In this document: positions 52,545 to 62,872 of the stretch, in pieces
Numbering within the stretch: position 1 is the stretch's first letter
Layout: each line of letters begins with the position of its first letter
From: Leptasterias polaris
Lineage: Eukaryota; Echinodermata; Asteroidea; Forcipulatida; Asteriidae
Length of the DNA: 64,000 nucleotides
Assembly: GCA_037783415.1 (NCBI GenBank)
Contig: JAZGTN010000007.1
Location: 5,849,501-5,913,500, forward strand
Reading direction: 5' to 3'
Program-made: the position numbers and the translations under genes
The notes under the pieces: generated by a model
What the model was told of the DNA's origin: nothing
What the model saw: the letters and a program-made list of their open reading frames with translations, nothing else
Databases searched by the model: none

Positions 52545-53760
52545 TCGAGGTTTGATTTGATGTAATTGATTGTAATAATTGTACATAAAGCGCTGCATAT
52601 GGAATAATTTGAAAGATGTTGCCAGGCCTGATACTTCGTTCAAGGCAGTTTTTCCTCAAAAAAGCATCTCTTTCAGAAGAGTTTTAACTAGCCACTGGAA
52701 CATTTTAAGATACACCACGGCAATGACCACTGAGGAACACTGGGACATAGAGGAAATTGCCTCTGTGAAGTATCAGGCACAGGTTGCCTGTGTCTCTTGA
52801 TAAGGAATGGAAAATTATGGATTGCTTGTTCTGTTTCAATTGCCAGAACAAAGAGAGTTTTACGCAAGCAGTCATGGCGTTGTTTTTAATCTTTGCATTT
52901 GTTTTTATTTGTTACTTAGATGATGTCAAGAAAACAAACAATTCTGTATTAAAACAATTTCATTATTAAATTATTATACAATAAAATTATTTCTTAATTG
53001 TGTAAAGAAATTGAGAGAAAATTCTATGAATGGTGGAAAAGGACATGATGGAAAAGGAATTACATGGAAATAACAGGTGTTAGTTGCCAGACGAAAAGGG
53101 AGTGTTATTTTAGCCTCTTTCTTTAATGGAGCTTTCCCGTAATGTGGTTCAAAATGAACTGATGCTTTCATTGTTTAATTGACATTAGGTTTGATGTATT
53201 TGATATTGTAATAATTGTACATAAAGAGCTACATATGGAATAATTTGAAAGATGTTGCCAGGCCTGATACTTCGTTCAAGGCAGTTTCTTCCTCAAAAAA
53301 GCATCTCTTTGAGGGGAGTCTAAACTAGCCTCTGGAACAATTGAAGGGAAACTAAGGCAATGACCACTGAGGAACAGCGACATAGAGGAAATTGTTTCCT
53401 TGAAGTATCAGGCACAGGTTGCCTGTGTCTCTTGATAAGGAATGGAAAATTATGGATTGCTCGTTCTGTTTCAGTCGCCAGAACAAAGAGAGTTTTACGC
53501 AAACAGTCATGGATTTGTTTTTAATCTTTTCATTTTAAAATTTGTTTTTATTTGTAACTTAGATGATGTCAAAAAACAAACACTTCTGTATTTAAACAAT
53601 TTCATTATTAAATCAATATACAATAAATTTATTTATTAATTGTGTTAACAAATTGAGAGAAAACTCTATGAAAGGTGAAAAAGGACAAGATGGAAAAAAA
53701 CTGAGCTGCAGATTTAAAAAGGAGTGATATTATATTTGGCTACTGCAACCTGGTCTCAAT
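52545..53760. repeat. tandem duplication of a roughly 620-base unit
   Basis: Two units (about 52545-53165 and 53170-53760) share 'gttgccaggcctgatacttc', 'ggcagtttttcctcaaaaaa', 'caggcacaggttgcctgtg' and 'gagttttacgcaa'. The second half of each unit is the 17475-17700 part of the intergenic duplicon. No gene. Confidence 0.7.
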
Positions 53761-54481
53761 TTGATTCCTGCTTAGTGAACAATTAGCGCTTATGAAAGCA
53801 AACAATTTGGGCTTAACAGAAACACATATTAAAGGTAAACATACAAATTTGCCGGTGCACCTTGTACTTCACATTACTGAGCATTCTTTGCATACACAGG
53901 TGGCGCAGAAATTTTGCACAGAGTTCCAGCGGAAATAAAGCCATAATATTGGACCTTAAGAAAGCTAACGCTCCACCATAAGATTTGGATGAAAGATGTA
54001 AAGAAAGATCTGAACTGAAAGTAATGCTGTTTTATTTCATGTATTAACTAGGGTTCACATGTAATGGTAGACTTAACTGACTTGCCTCTAGGAGGCAGCA
54101 GACACTTGTTTACATAATTCTGAGCAATGGGGGCATACGCCCATTTTAAAAAACAATGTATTTATCGCCAAAAGTCTGCTGCCACCTAGCATCTTAAACA
54201 CCTCCCAATTGTTCACATGATGTGTAAAAGATGAGCCTCTATTGAGTTTGCTTTGCCACTTGGCACTGCATGGTATTTTTAAAGAAACAGAAACTAAGAT
54301 ATAGTTTTAAGCATGACAAGTTTATACTCTCAGTTGGTTTTTGCACTGCTTTTCTTCTATTAATTTTGAAGTGAAAACTAAATTTTGTATTTGTATTTGT
54401 GAGTTCATTAAGCATACTTATTTCAATGACTGAAATTATTACTTAATTTTATATCATTACTGATTTCAATGTAGTTAATAA
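53761..54481. repeat. intergenic duplicon, copy 4, first part
   Basis: Diverged from copies 1-3. Contains the motif pair CTAGGAGGCAGCAG (54088-54101) and CTGCTGCCACCTAG (54176-54189). No gene. Confidence 0.65.
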
Positions 54482-54646
54482 GGGAATCAATGTGTGGTGA
54501 AGAGGTTTTAAACTAGTGGTTTAAACCCGCCGAGGCCTGGTTCTTGATACTTTTACCGAGACGAGGTCGAGGTAAAATTATTAAGAACCAGGCCTCGGCG
54601 GGTTTAAACCACTAGTTTAAAACCGATTCAACACACTTTGATTCCC
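54482..54646. mobile_element. near-perfect hairpin MITE
   Basis: Ends GGGAATCAATGTGTGG and ACACACTTTGATTCCC. Inner arms pair over more than 50 bases (AGTGGTTTAAACCCGCCGAG against CTCGGCGGGTTTAAACCACT, and GGCCTGGTTCTTGATACTT against the partner ending AAGAACCAGGCC). The loop is about 25 bases. Same family as 1688-1855, but far better preserved, hence younger or under constraint. Confidence 0.85.
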
Positions 54647-55300
54647 ATTCATAAATATCTTCCCCTTAAAGGTATTATACAGGATTGGTAGAGCTGACAA
54701 AATAATCGCACACAGTTTTCATGTTTTGTGTGATCAACCATATGCAACAAACAAACCAGTGAAAGTTTTAGCTTAATTGGTGATCGAGGTCACGAGAAAA
54801 TAGTGAAAAGAGACCTCATGTGTTTTCTGTTTTTCAAACATCAAGTTTATTATCACGCGTGATAAAAACAATTGTTTTACTCATTTCTCAGAAACGATAG
54901 CATTTTAGGCAGAAATATTTTAAGGAACCCTTTCTACAATTACTTACTTTAAATCATGTAAGTTATGTGTGAATCTGTGAACATTTGTGTTTTTCGATCT
55001 TACCAATAGTGTACAGGGCCTTTAAAACATAGACAAAAACCTGATTAAGTTAAGAACAAATCAGACAGTTTCGCCCCTTCGGTCATCCGCAGCTGCGTTA
55101 AATTTCTAGACCAGTTTGGGAGTTAACTCTATGATTCTTGTGTACAGTTTGACTCAAAAAATGGAAGGGCGCATATCATGTCTAAATGTGCGTTCCGCTT
55201 TGTGCAAACTGTGTTTAAACACTTCTAGCCAGGTTTTAAACATGGCCATGTGATGTCCTTTCGACCAATCAGAATGAATAAACTGTCCCAGGTATTTATG
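54647..55300. other. unknown insertion-like sequence in duplicon copy 4
   Basis: Has no counterpart in copies 1-3, where 'gtagttaatccaatttag' is uninterrupted, so the hairpin plus this segment (about 54480-55300) entered together or in sequence. It contains the palindrome TTATCACGCGTGATAA (about 54851-54866). No reading frame or known ends recognised. Confidence 0.5.
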
Positions 55301-58075
55301 AATCTAATTTAGATATGATTGTAAAGATCAAGATAGACAGTAAACTTGAGGTTGACCAAAGCCTTGTAGAGGCAATTGTTTTGTTTTATTCTAAAATTTC
55401 ATTAATTTCAGGTGGTATTTGGAAATCTAGACTTAAGTTTGATTCATCTTCGTATTTAATCACTTTAATTTATTTTAACTAATTAACAATAGTGACTTTG
55501 AAAATAGGTATCTTGACTGATTGTCGAGATCAAATTAGACAGCAAGGTCAAACAAAACTGATTGATGTCCGTTTCAAATGTTCAGCAATTGGGTAGACTA
55601 GGTTCACTGTCTTTATCTGTAAGGATAAAGCCAAACACTGGTCTACAAAGCAAATGGTTTCATTTGATAGAAATGCAATGACACAAAACTCTGAAACTGA
55701 TTTTGGTATTACTACACCCAATGAGTGTTATTTGTACACAGTATTATAGCATGCAAGGTCAAAGGTAACTGGCACTAGTAACTGCCAGGTGTTAACGGCT
55801 GGTATGTGGTGTTATTCACAAGCCTTGAAGTGTAACATCAGTACACGAGCTATACAATGAGTGACTTTAGACACTAGGTGGCAGCAAACATGATAGGTAC
55901 ATGTATTTTCCGGCTTTGCTTATGAAGTTTTGGGCACAGTATTTCAATGAGAAATGGTTTAACAAGGTTAATCTGCAATCACCTAGTGTCACAAAAAGTC
56001 TTTAATTTCACTGGTAGTTTGAAGTTCTGCATTTGCACACACAAAATTTGCTTCTTACAAAATTGTAACAAAGAAAAGATAATTTGAAAGTTGATATTAA
56101 ACAAAATGTGTTTAGAAAGCAAAGGTGTTGTTCTTGTAAATTTTTTCTTTCCTGTCTTTATTTATTCTTTTTATGTGAGTTTTGTAAGGCTATATGAAAA
56201 TTAGATATCCATTTATGACAACTTCCTGACAGCACTGACTTCGAGTACTGCTAATCTAGACATGATTTTGAAGATCCACTCAGACAGATCTCCATTTTGA
56301 AGCTAATGTTAAATAGTTGCTTAACAATGAGAGAGTTTGAGCCACTTTACTGGCAGCAGACATGAAGAGTAATTTTCAACTCAATGGGCTATGGAGTTGG
56401 TACTGTATAATATCATCACCGACGCCATGAACTGACATACAGTGTACAACACTTCTATTTTAAGTTACAATGCTTTAGGAGCTTTACTTATCTACTGACG
56501 AAAAGTTAGTCACTGCATCACTCGCACCAGAAGTGGCAATTTTCATCTTCAACTTCCAACTACACACGGGCGCACACCAACCCCAAATGCAAACTAACTA
56601 TATTCCCACTGACTTCAATCTTGTGTGTAGGGTACGTGCTGACCTACAATTCCACAAACTGGCTCAATAAATGTTCACTTTATTGCTTATAGAGGGGGAC
56701 AAGCCATAAAAAGTACCAAATAAATGAAGTTCAAAGCATCAACTATTGGTATCCAAGTATGTGTCAGTTCAAAGTGTCACTGATGATAACTCTAATATAT
56801 ACATCTTATCTACAAAAGTTTTGGGTCGGTCTTCCCAGACACCAAATACCATCAAGCGTTAAAATGAAGGAAATAATTCAGGTCGGCAACTTTCATTCTA
56901 AAAAAGTCAGGAATGAGCCAAAAACAAACTCCTCTTAATTATATATTGCAGACGCATTTAAACCCTAATGACATTAAGGTATGGTTAGGATGTTGACCGA
57001 ATTTTAGACCAGAAGGGTATTGACTACAACAACATTTTACACCATTTTGGCGTGAGGTTTCAGACTTGTAATTGTTTTCCCACTCATATGAGGACTCTAT
57101 CCATAGGAAAATGAGTACATGACAAATATGAATTTAACCTTAGAGCCCCACTTCAATTTCGGCTGGCTCGTCACTTATGACTATGGCCTCAGCAAAATTG
57201 CTTATCTTCTTATACGCAAGTAATTGAAAATCCAATGGACCATAATGCCTGGTAGAGTCTCCCTGAAACACAACTGAAAATCTATGGGGAAAAAACTCCA
57301 CTTTAACATGAGGACTTGAGCCTTTGAAGTAATTACACTCGAAAACTATAATAATTATAGGTCTAATGCTGTATAGTCGATCAATAATGCAGAGAAACAA
57401 AGAGCAGAGGCTGGGAATCATCTCAGTTCAGCTCAACCCAAGAAATCAGACAAAACTGTTCATGTTATTAAGTTAAAACAGCTATTAGAGCAAAACAATG
57501 TAAAAAGAAATGCTATTTAAACCTGTTTGTTTGTCATTTAATTATACTTTGATACTTCTGAAATGTTAATAAATATCGTTCACAAAATAAAGCCCCTACC
57601 TCAAGGTTTTTGGGGGAAAAAAACACTTCAGCTGTTGACAGCATGTGTCAAAATGACAACACTTTGACAATGACATCTGTAGGATGCTGCTTTCAAGATG
57701 CAACAAAAAGCAGCTATGCAAAACAACGCTCCAACAATAAAGGACAAAACGTAAATGATGACGCCACAGGGCTTTCACAAATGTTTCTATAAAGCACTAG
57801 AGAATTGGTATTTAGATGCTTGTTTTTTTTACAATTAAAATCTGTTAACTCTCGCGTGAACTCAGTTTCCTTACTGATTGAACACATTTTAAATGAGTTT
57901 TATGAAAGATCACTTGCTGATAGTTTTTTTCTCAAACTGGTCTTTAAGATTCAACCTCATCTTTGTAAAAATTTGCGCGTAGGCACTGGCCTTTGTGAAA
58001 ATTCACACCATTAGAGCCAGAAAGGACAAATCAATTCCTTCAAAGTGGAAGTAATTACCTGTGACTATTGATTGC
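55301..58075. repeat. intergenic duplicon, copy 4, second part
   Basis: Continues the block; motif pair CACTAGGTGGCAGCA (55872-55886) and CTGCAATCACCTAGTG (55973-55988). No gene. It lacks the LINE insertions of copy 1. Confidence 0.65.
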
Positions 58076-58320
58076 CCTTCAGTTACCATTGACGTACTAC
58101 ACTAAACTGTTCATCTTCAAAATGACCAAACTCTACTGATTCGCATCACATTTCAGTAACGAAACAAGCTTTGAAAGGAAGTCAAGATACTGCAGGCAGA
58201 GAACAGGGTGACTCAAATCTAACTCTTACATTTTCATTCTTAAAAGCAGCTCACTTCACGATTTAGTACCTGTTTTTAAGAAGTCTCAAACTACAGCTTC
58301 ATCATGATAGTTGTCATCAC
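58076..58320 (+). promoter_or_regulatory. orphan lectin 5' region, copy 4
   Basis: Same class I 5' region joined to the 102-bp repeat at the ATGCCTG word, as at 22500 and 31420. Partial X-box only ('gttaccattgacgtac'). Confidence 0.6.
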
Positions 58321-58479
58321 ATGCCTGACCCCATGCTAAGCATGATCAGTTCAGTAGTGCACTACTCAGTACAACAACATAACGGTACCTCAACACCCAA
58401 ACTGTTGCACTCTGATTATGGTGGTATGCCTGACCCCATGCTAAGCATGATCAGTTCAGCAGTGCAGTACTCAGTCTAG
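58321..58479 (+). repeat. 102-bp tandem repeat with open frame, copy 4
   Basis: One full unit (35 codons, with the same N-G-T variant as the first unit of copy 1) and half of a second, open for 52 codons and ending Q-Y-S-V-stop. Shortest of the open versions. Confidence 0.6.
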
Positions 58480-58850
58480 AACCGTATGGTAACTCAACAC
58501 CCGAACTGTTGAACTCTAATTAAGTTGGTTTACCTGATTCCATGCTTTAAGCACGATCAATTTGCAGAACTCATTTTAATACATTTTTAATTGGTTAACC
58601 CCCCAAAATATAAATTTTGTTTGATGAAATCTATTTGTGATTATGATGTATTAATATGGAGAGACAATTTAAACCTTGCAATTCTGAAAACTACATGTAT
58701 ACAAGATTAACCAGTTGGATTTGCTGTAGTGAAAAACAAACTCAACATGAAGAAATGAAAAGACAGTTTTGTATCAAAGAAAAGAAGAGAGCAGGTACAA
58801 AACTCTAGGGTAAGATTAATTAATTTGAAAGTTTTAAAAGGCAAAATTAC
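58480..58850. other. degenerate repeat units and spacer, copy 4
   Basis: As at 45179-45539. No gene. Confidence 0.5.
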
Positions 58851-59052
58851 CTGTGATAAGAAACTTCCATCAAGTTCCAGCTTGGAAGTCAAGTTCAGAT
58901 TTCCTCTGGAATTGTGATATATGGCGCCACCACAGGACCTGATCTGTCCAGGCTGGGCTGTGATTCTCTTCACTCATAGATTATGGTCATCAAAGATGAG
59001 ATCACACTTGCAGGTTGTGACACCCTCGATCATAGAACCCTTGAAAACATCA
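58851..59052 (-). pseudogene. exon-like segment with shared internal stop, copy 4
   Basis: Same acceptor, donor and TGA as the other three. The frame before the TGA is continuous as in copy 3. Residues after it match copies 1-3 with one change (S-F-L-S-Q). Confidence 0.4.
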
Positions 59053-60341
59053 CTGAAAAATAAAAGAGATTGAAATAGTGAGCTGCCTCTGAAACTAATT
59101 GCTTTGAGAATCAGGTGACAATATACAAAACATCATTATTACTTAAGTAGGGTCGTAACAAAGATTGTTTCTTTTCAACGTAATGCTGATTTACAGGCCA
59201 AATTACAAAGGCAGATACAATAAAAGTCACATGTGAAGTTTCAGCCGATTACAGTATTTACTAGATTGTAGCTGAAAACAGCAAAACCTGCGAAGGTCTT
59301 TTCACAGGAACGTCGAACATCTGCGTTTAGCGAGGTGTACCAACCGCATGTCTGGCCTAAGCATTCATGAATGGACACCAACCCTCAGAAATCTGAGATA
59401 CAATTAATGCATAAATCCTTTCTCAGAGTCAAATATTTTCAGGTGAAAAATCATTAAAACCTTATTACTTCGAATTTATTATTCTTTCTCAAAATAGTTG
59501 CACTATCAACAGCTCCATAGCTTCTCATCGATAAAGTTTTAAAGGTCTTTGATTTTCGGAAAACTTACCAATCTATGACCCTTCCTTTGACTAATAAATC
59601 AGTACTAAAAAAGTAGCAAGCTTGTCTGCAGTACAATGACAGACTTTGAGCAATAGGTGGCAGCATATGTTATTTCCAATAATAATGGATAATTACCCAG
59701 TAAGTCTGCAGTCACATAGTGTCACTGAGTCTTAAGCGGTTATTAATTACAAACTGAATGATGCATTTGGAATATCTGACAATATTGGTCTCGATGACAA
59801 GTTAGAAAAACAGAATTTCATTCAAAACTTAATCACATCAAAAAAACATTTTCACAAGCAATTTTGGAATTACTATTTTTTGTAATGTTGTTTTTTTCTT
59901 CAAATGTTCAAATTCATTGTTTTAATGTCATCATGTCAGTTCAATAAATTTGTATCACATGAAGTAGCAACTACATTATGTTGAAATTGTGTTGAAATCA
60001 TCAGAACCTCGCATCTCTCTTAATCAAGCCTGGATGTACGCGCCGAGATACAACGTATTTGCAAGGAGCATGTTTGAAGTATACTTTAAACTAACTAGGC
60101 CCAACCCCATTCATGGAAAATAAATGCTTTGTTAGCATTTCAATTGGATTCTCTTATAATGCTGTATCTAATACACCAAATGGGCCTTGTGCAAATGACA
60201 TCATATCTGACTGAGTGCCATTGGCCTCATGGAGGATACTTTTTGTATTAAAGTACGGAAAATTGTATTATATTTTAGACGTCAATTGAGTGGTTTTTCC
60301 TTTGTTTATTATTGGTAAATGCTTGTCCTTTTTCATTGCAG
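59053..60341. repeat. duplicon copy 4, last part, and spacer
   Basis: Parallel to 45742-47000, with a decayed motif pair at about 59651-59722. After about 59990 the sequence is unique and AT-rich, with nothing recognised. Confidence 0.5.
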
Positions 60342-60514
60342 GGCTGTCCACCTTCCTGTGCCTCCACATATATTTCTATTTCCACCTTTAATCAGGGCAA
60401 ACAATTTCTTGTCAAAACGTTCTCACTAACAAAAATATGTGCAGATGCAAAACTGGAAACAACATTTGACGCACATCTTCCCTTGAACATTGTGCAAGCT
60501 GTGGTGATGAGAAG
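60342..60514 (+). other. exon-like segment, unknown product
   Basis: Acceptor CCTTTTTCATTGCAG, 57 codons open in phase 0 (G-C-P-P-S-C-A-S-T..N-Q-G-K-Q-F-L-V-K..A-V-V-M-R), then AGAAG/GTAATA. No partner exon found in the window and no recognised domain. Could be a decayed or chance exon. Confidence 0.3.
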
Positions 60515-60576
60515 GTAATATGATCCAGGTATGATAAGACTGAAACATATTTCAGTTGTGAAAAGACTCCTGAGCT

Positions 60577-61200
60577 AGCTGCTTGTCCATTCTCTCCACC
60601 ACAACTTTCAGTAAATTCATAGACTTTTGAATATTTTAAGAAGGCCCTTAATTACAGAAGCGTACACCTTAATTAGCGTGGCGTTTACCTTTAAAATATT
60701 ACTTTGTAAGTATTGATTGTGCGGTCCACACGACCCTTTCAACGTGAAGGTCTGGCCATTATGATGACGAATACTTTGCCCAAGCTGAGCTAATTTCTCT
60801 CCTTCAGGTCTGCCAGTAAATTCAAAGACATCTGAATATTTTATAAAGGTCCTTAATTAACAAAACGTACATTAAAATCGCCTGGGGCTTACTTTCTGTG
60901 AAGTATTATATTGCAAGTATTGATTGTGCAGTCCACACGACCATCTCAACGTGAAGGTCTGGCCATTATGATGGTGAATAATTTGCCTGAGCTGGGCTAA
61001 TTTCTCTCCATCACGGCTGCCAGAAAATTAAAAGACATCTGAATATTTTAGAAAGGCCCTTAATTACCAAAACGTACATTAAAATCCCCTGGGGCTTACT
61101 TTCTGTGAAGTATTATATTGCAAGTATTGATTGTGTAGTCCACACGACCGTCTCAACGTAAATGTCAGGCCTCAGTATGGATATGGAGTACCAACAAAAA
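60577..61200 (+). repeat. three tandem roughly 206-base units upstream of gene G
   Basis: Units start at about 60577, 60786 and 60993 and share 'gctaatttctctcc', 'gaatattttagaaaggccct', 'agtattgattgtgcagtcca', 'aacgtgaaggtctggccatt'. Gene F has one such unit. Their position before the core promoter suggests a cis-element, but this is not shown. Confidence 0.7.
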
Positions 61201-61346
61201 AGAGCTTAAATTATAGACACGCTACTGCCAAGGTTTTCAATTTAAAAAAATATTGCAGAGATAACTAAATATACTTGACAACGAACAGTACAGCCAATCA
61301 AAACTGTTTGGTCGTTTGTTTATTTATTCCACAGCTGTGGAAACGG

Positions 61347-61381
61347 TGACGTAAATGGGTGGAGAATGTACTGATTTAAAG
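61347..61381 (+). promoter_or_regulatory. class II core promoter of gene G, diverged
   Basis: TGACGTAA (61347-61354), GGGTGG (61357-61362) and an AT-rich ATTTAAAG (61374-61381) replace the consensus CRE, GC box and TATA of gene F at matching spacing. Each element is one or two bases weaker than in F, so G may be expressed at a different level or by different factors. Confidence 0.5.
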
Positions 61382-61531
61382 TTGTTTGCAACAAAAAATT
61401 TAGTTCATTTGATCTGATACTTTGCATCAGAGACTAACTGCCAGTGTCAACACAATAAGTAAACTGACAGTAAATGGGCAAAGGGCTAGTTGCAAATTTC
61501 TGTATCATACTTTGAACTACCAATGTCTATC

Positions 61532-62521
61532 ATGGAAATTATCACCACAATCTTGATTCTGATTTTGATGGTACAAACCTGCCAAAGTGCAAACCAACAA
61601 CGGTTCATCGAAACGCTTTACTTGGCTGAAAACCGAGCCTTACTAAATCATGTGTTTCAGTGGCAGACCGTATCTTCTCCTGTGACCTGTGGGCGAGACT
61701 GCTCTATGGATCCACAGTGTGCATCATTCAACTATCATTCCATAAGAGGTATTTGTGTGTTGAATAATGCCAGCAGAGCTCACAACCCTGATGACTTTGG
61801 TCAGATTCAAGGGAGTGCCTACTATGATGACAACTTGGACACGTTGTCACTTTCACCACCCAGCACTACAAGTTACAGTGGTTGTCTGGAGTTGTATCAA
61901 GCTGGTTATCGCGTCAATGGTTTATACACCATCTTTCCTACAAGTCTGACTGATGGGTTACAGGTTTACTGTGATATGGAGACAGATGGAGGAAGCTGGA
62001 TCGTGTTCCAAAGGAGACAAGATGGCTCTGTTGACTTTTATCGTAACTGGACTAAATATCAATCTGGGTTTGGTGATCTACATGATGAGTTCTGGTTAGG
62101 GAATGACATCCTGCGTGACCTTACTAGATCAGGACAATGGCAACTCAGAGTAGATATGGAAGATTGGGACTCCAACACATCTTGGGCTTCTTATGGTGAG
62201 TTTGCTATTACAGGTGACAAGTACACTCTCCATGTTGGTTTGTATGATGCTCGGAGTACAGCAGGTAACCCAATGAACTATCATAATGGATATCCATTCA
62301 CAACAAAGGATCAAAACAATGATGCAGCATCACATAATTGTGCAGAGAGATATGGAGGTGCCTGGTGGTTCAATAACTGCCATTATGCTAGTCTGAATGG
62401 TGACTACTACCCTCAGGGAGATGTGCCATTTGGGATGGGAATACAATGGCGTCCCTGGAAAGGATTGTATTACTCTCTGAAGAAATGCAGCATGAAAATA
62501 CGTCAAATCAGTAACGATTAA
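61532..62521 (+). CDS. secreted PAN/apple-fibrinogen-domain lectin (FReD), gene G
   Basis: Predicted 329 residues: signal peptide 1-19 (MEIITTILILILMVQTCQS), PAN/apple-like domain (CGRDC..QC..GICVLNNASRA), and fibrinogen domain with YCDMETDGGSW (Gly to Ser in the usual GGGW), TKDQNNDA (Asp to Asn in the calcium-loop stretch) and ligand loop NCAERYGGAWWFNNCHYA. Start 61532 has A at -3 and G at +4; the ATG at 61523 would add three residues. The C-terminus reads R-Q-I-S-N-D because the ancestral end has been replaced, and a copy of the old end lies 60 bases downstream. Secreted lectin by family. The Asp to Asn change may weaken calcium binding (inference). Confidence 0.92.
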   Translation: MEIITTILILILMVQTCQSANQQRFIETLYLAENRALLNHVFQWQTVSSPVTCGRDCSMDPQCASFNYHSIRGICVLNNASRAHNPDDFGQIQGSAYYDDNLDTLSLSPPSTTSYSGCLELYQAGYRVNGLYTIFPTSLTDGLQVYCDMETDGGSWIVFQRRQDGSVDFYRNWTKYQSGFGDLHDEFWLGNDILRDLTRSGQWQLRVDMEDWDSNTSWASYGEFAITGDKYTLHVGLYDARSTAGNPMNYHNGYPFTTKDQNNDAASHNCAERYGGAWWFNNCHYASLNGDYYPQGDVPFGMGIQWRPWKGLYYSLKKCSMKIRQISND

Positions 62522-62574
62522 TACCCATAAATGCAAACATTTTGACATAAATCAGGAAATTGTGTTTACTTGGA

Positions 62575-62656
62575 AAGGGAAACACAATGGCGTCCTGGAA
62601 AGGTTTGTATTGCTCTCTGAAGAATTGCAGCATGAAAACACGTCAAATCATTTAAA
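62575..62656 (+). pseudogene. duplicated C-terminal scrap of a lectin gene
   Basis: Reads 'cacaatggcgtcctggaaag' through to 'cgtcaaatcatttaa', matching the last 25 codons of the family but with a one-base deletion after 'ggcgtcc'. The sequence after it is the normal F/G 3' flank, so this scrap marks the original gene end. Confidence 0.8.
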
Positions 62657-62866
62657 CTCAACATTTATTACCCAGAGTTGAAAACATGTTGACAAAATGT
62701 CAAAGTAAATTCCATCATGACAATCTACTGGAAACACAAAGTTATTCCTGTTTGGTGATGTAACTTAATATGATAGCATTGGGTTTTGAATGTGTGCAGA
62801 CGGACAAACAGTCCGGCAAGAATGGAAGGTACGAATAGAATGACAGGCAGATGAACGGAAACCAAC

Positions 62867-62872
62867 AATAAA
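62867..62872 (+). terminator. candidate poly(A) signal of gene G
   Basis: AATAAA at the position homologous to 51259-51264 behind gene F, about 345 bases after the stop codon of G. Confidence 0.45.
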
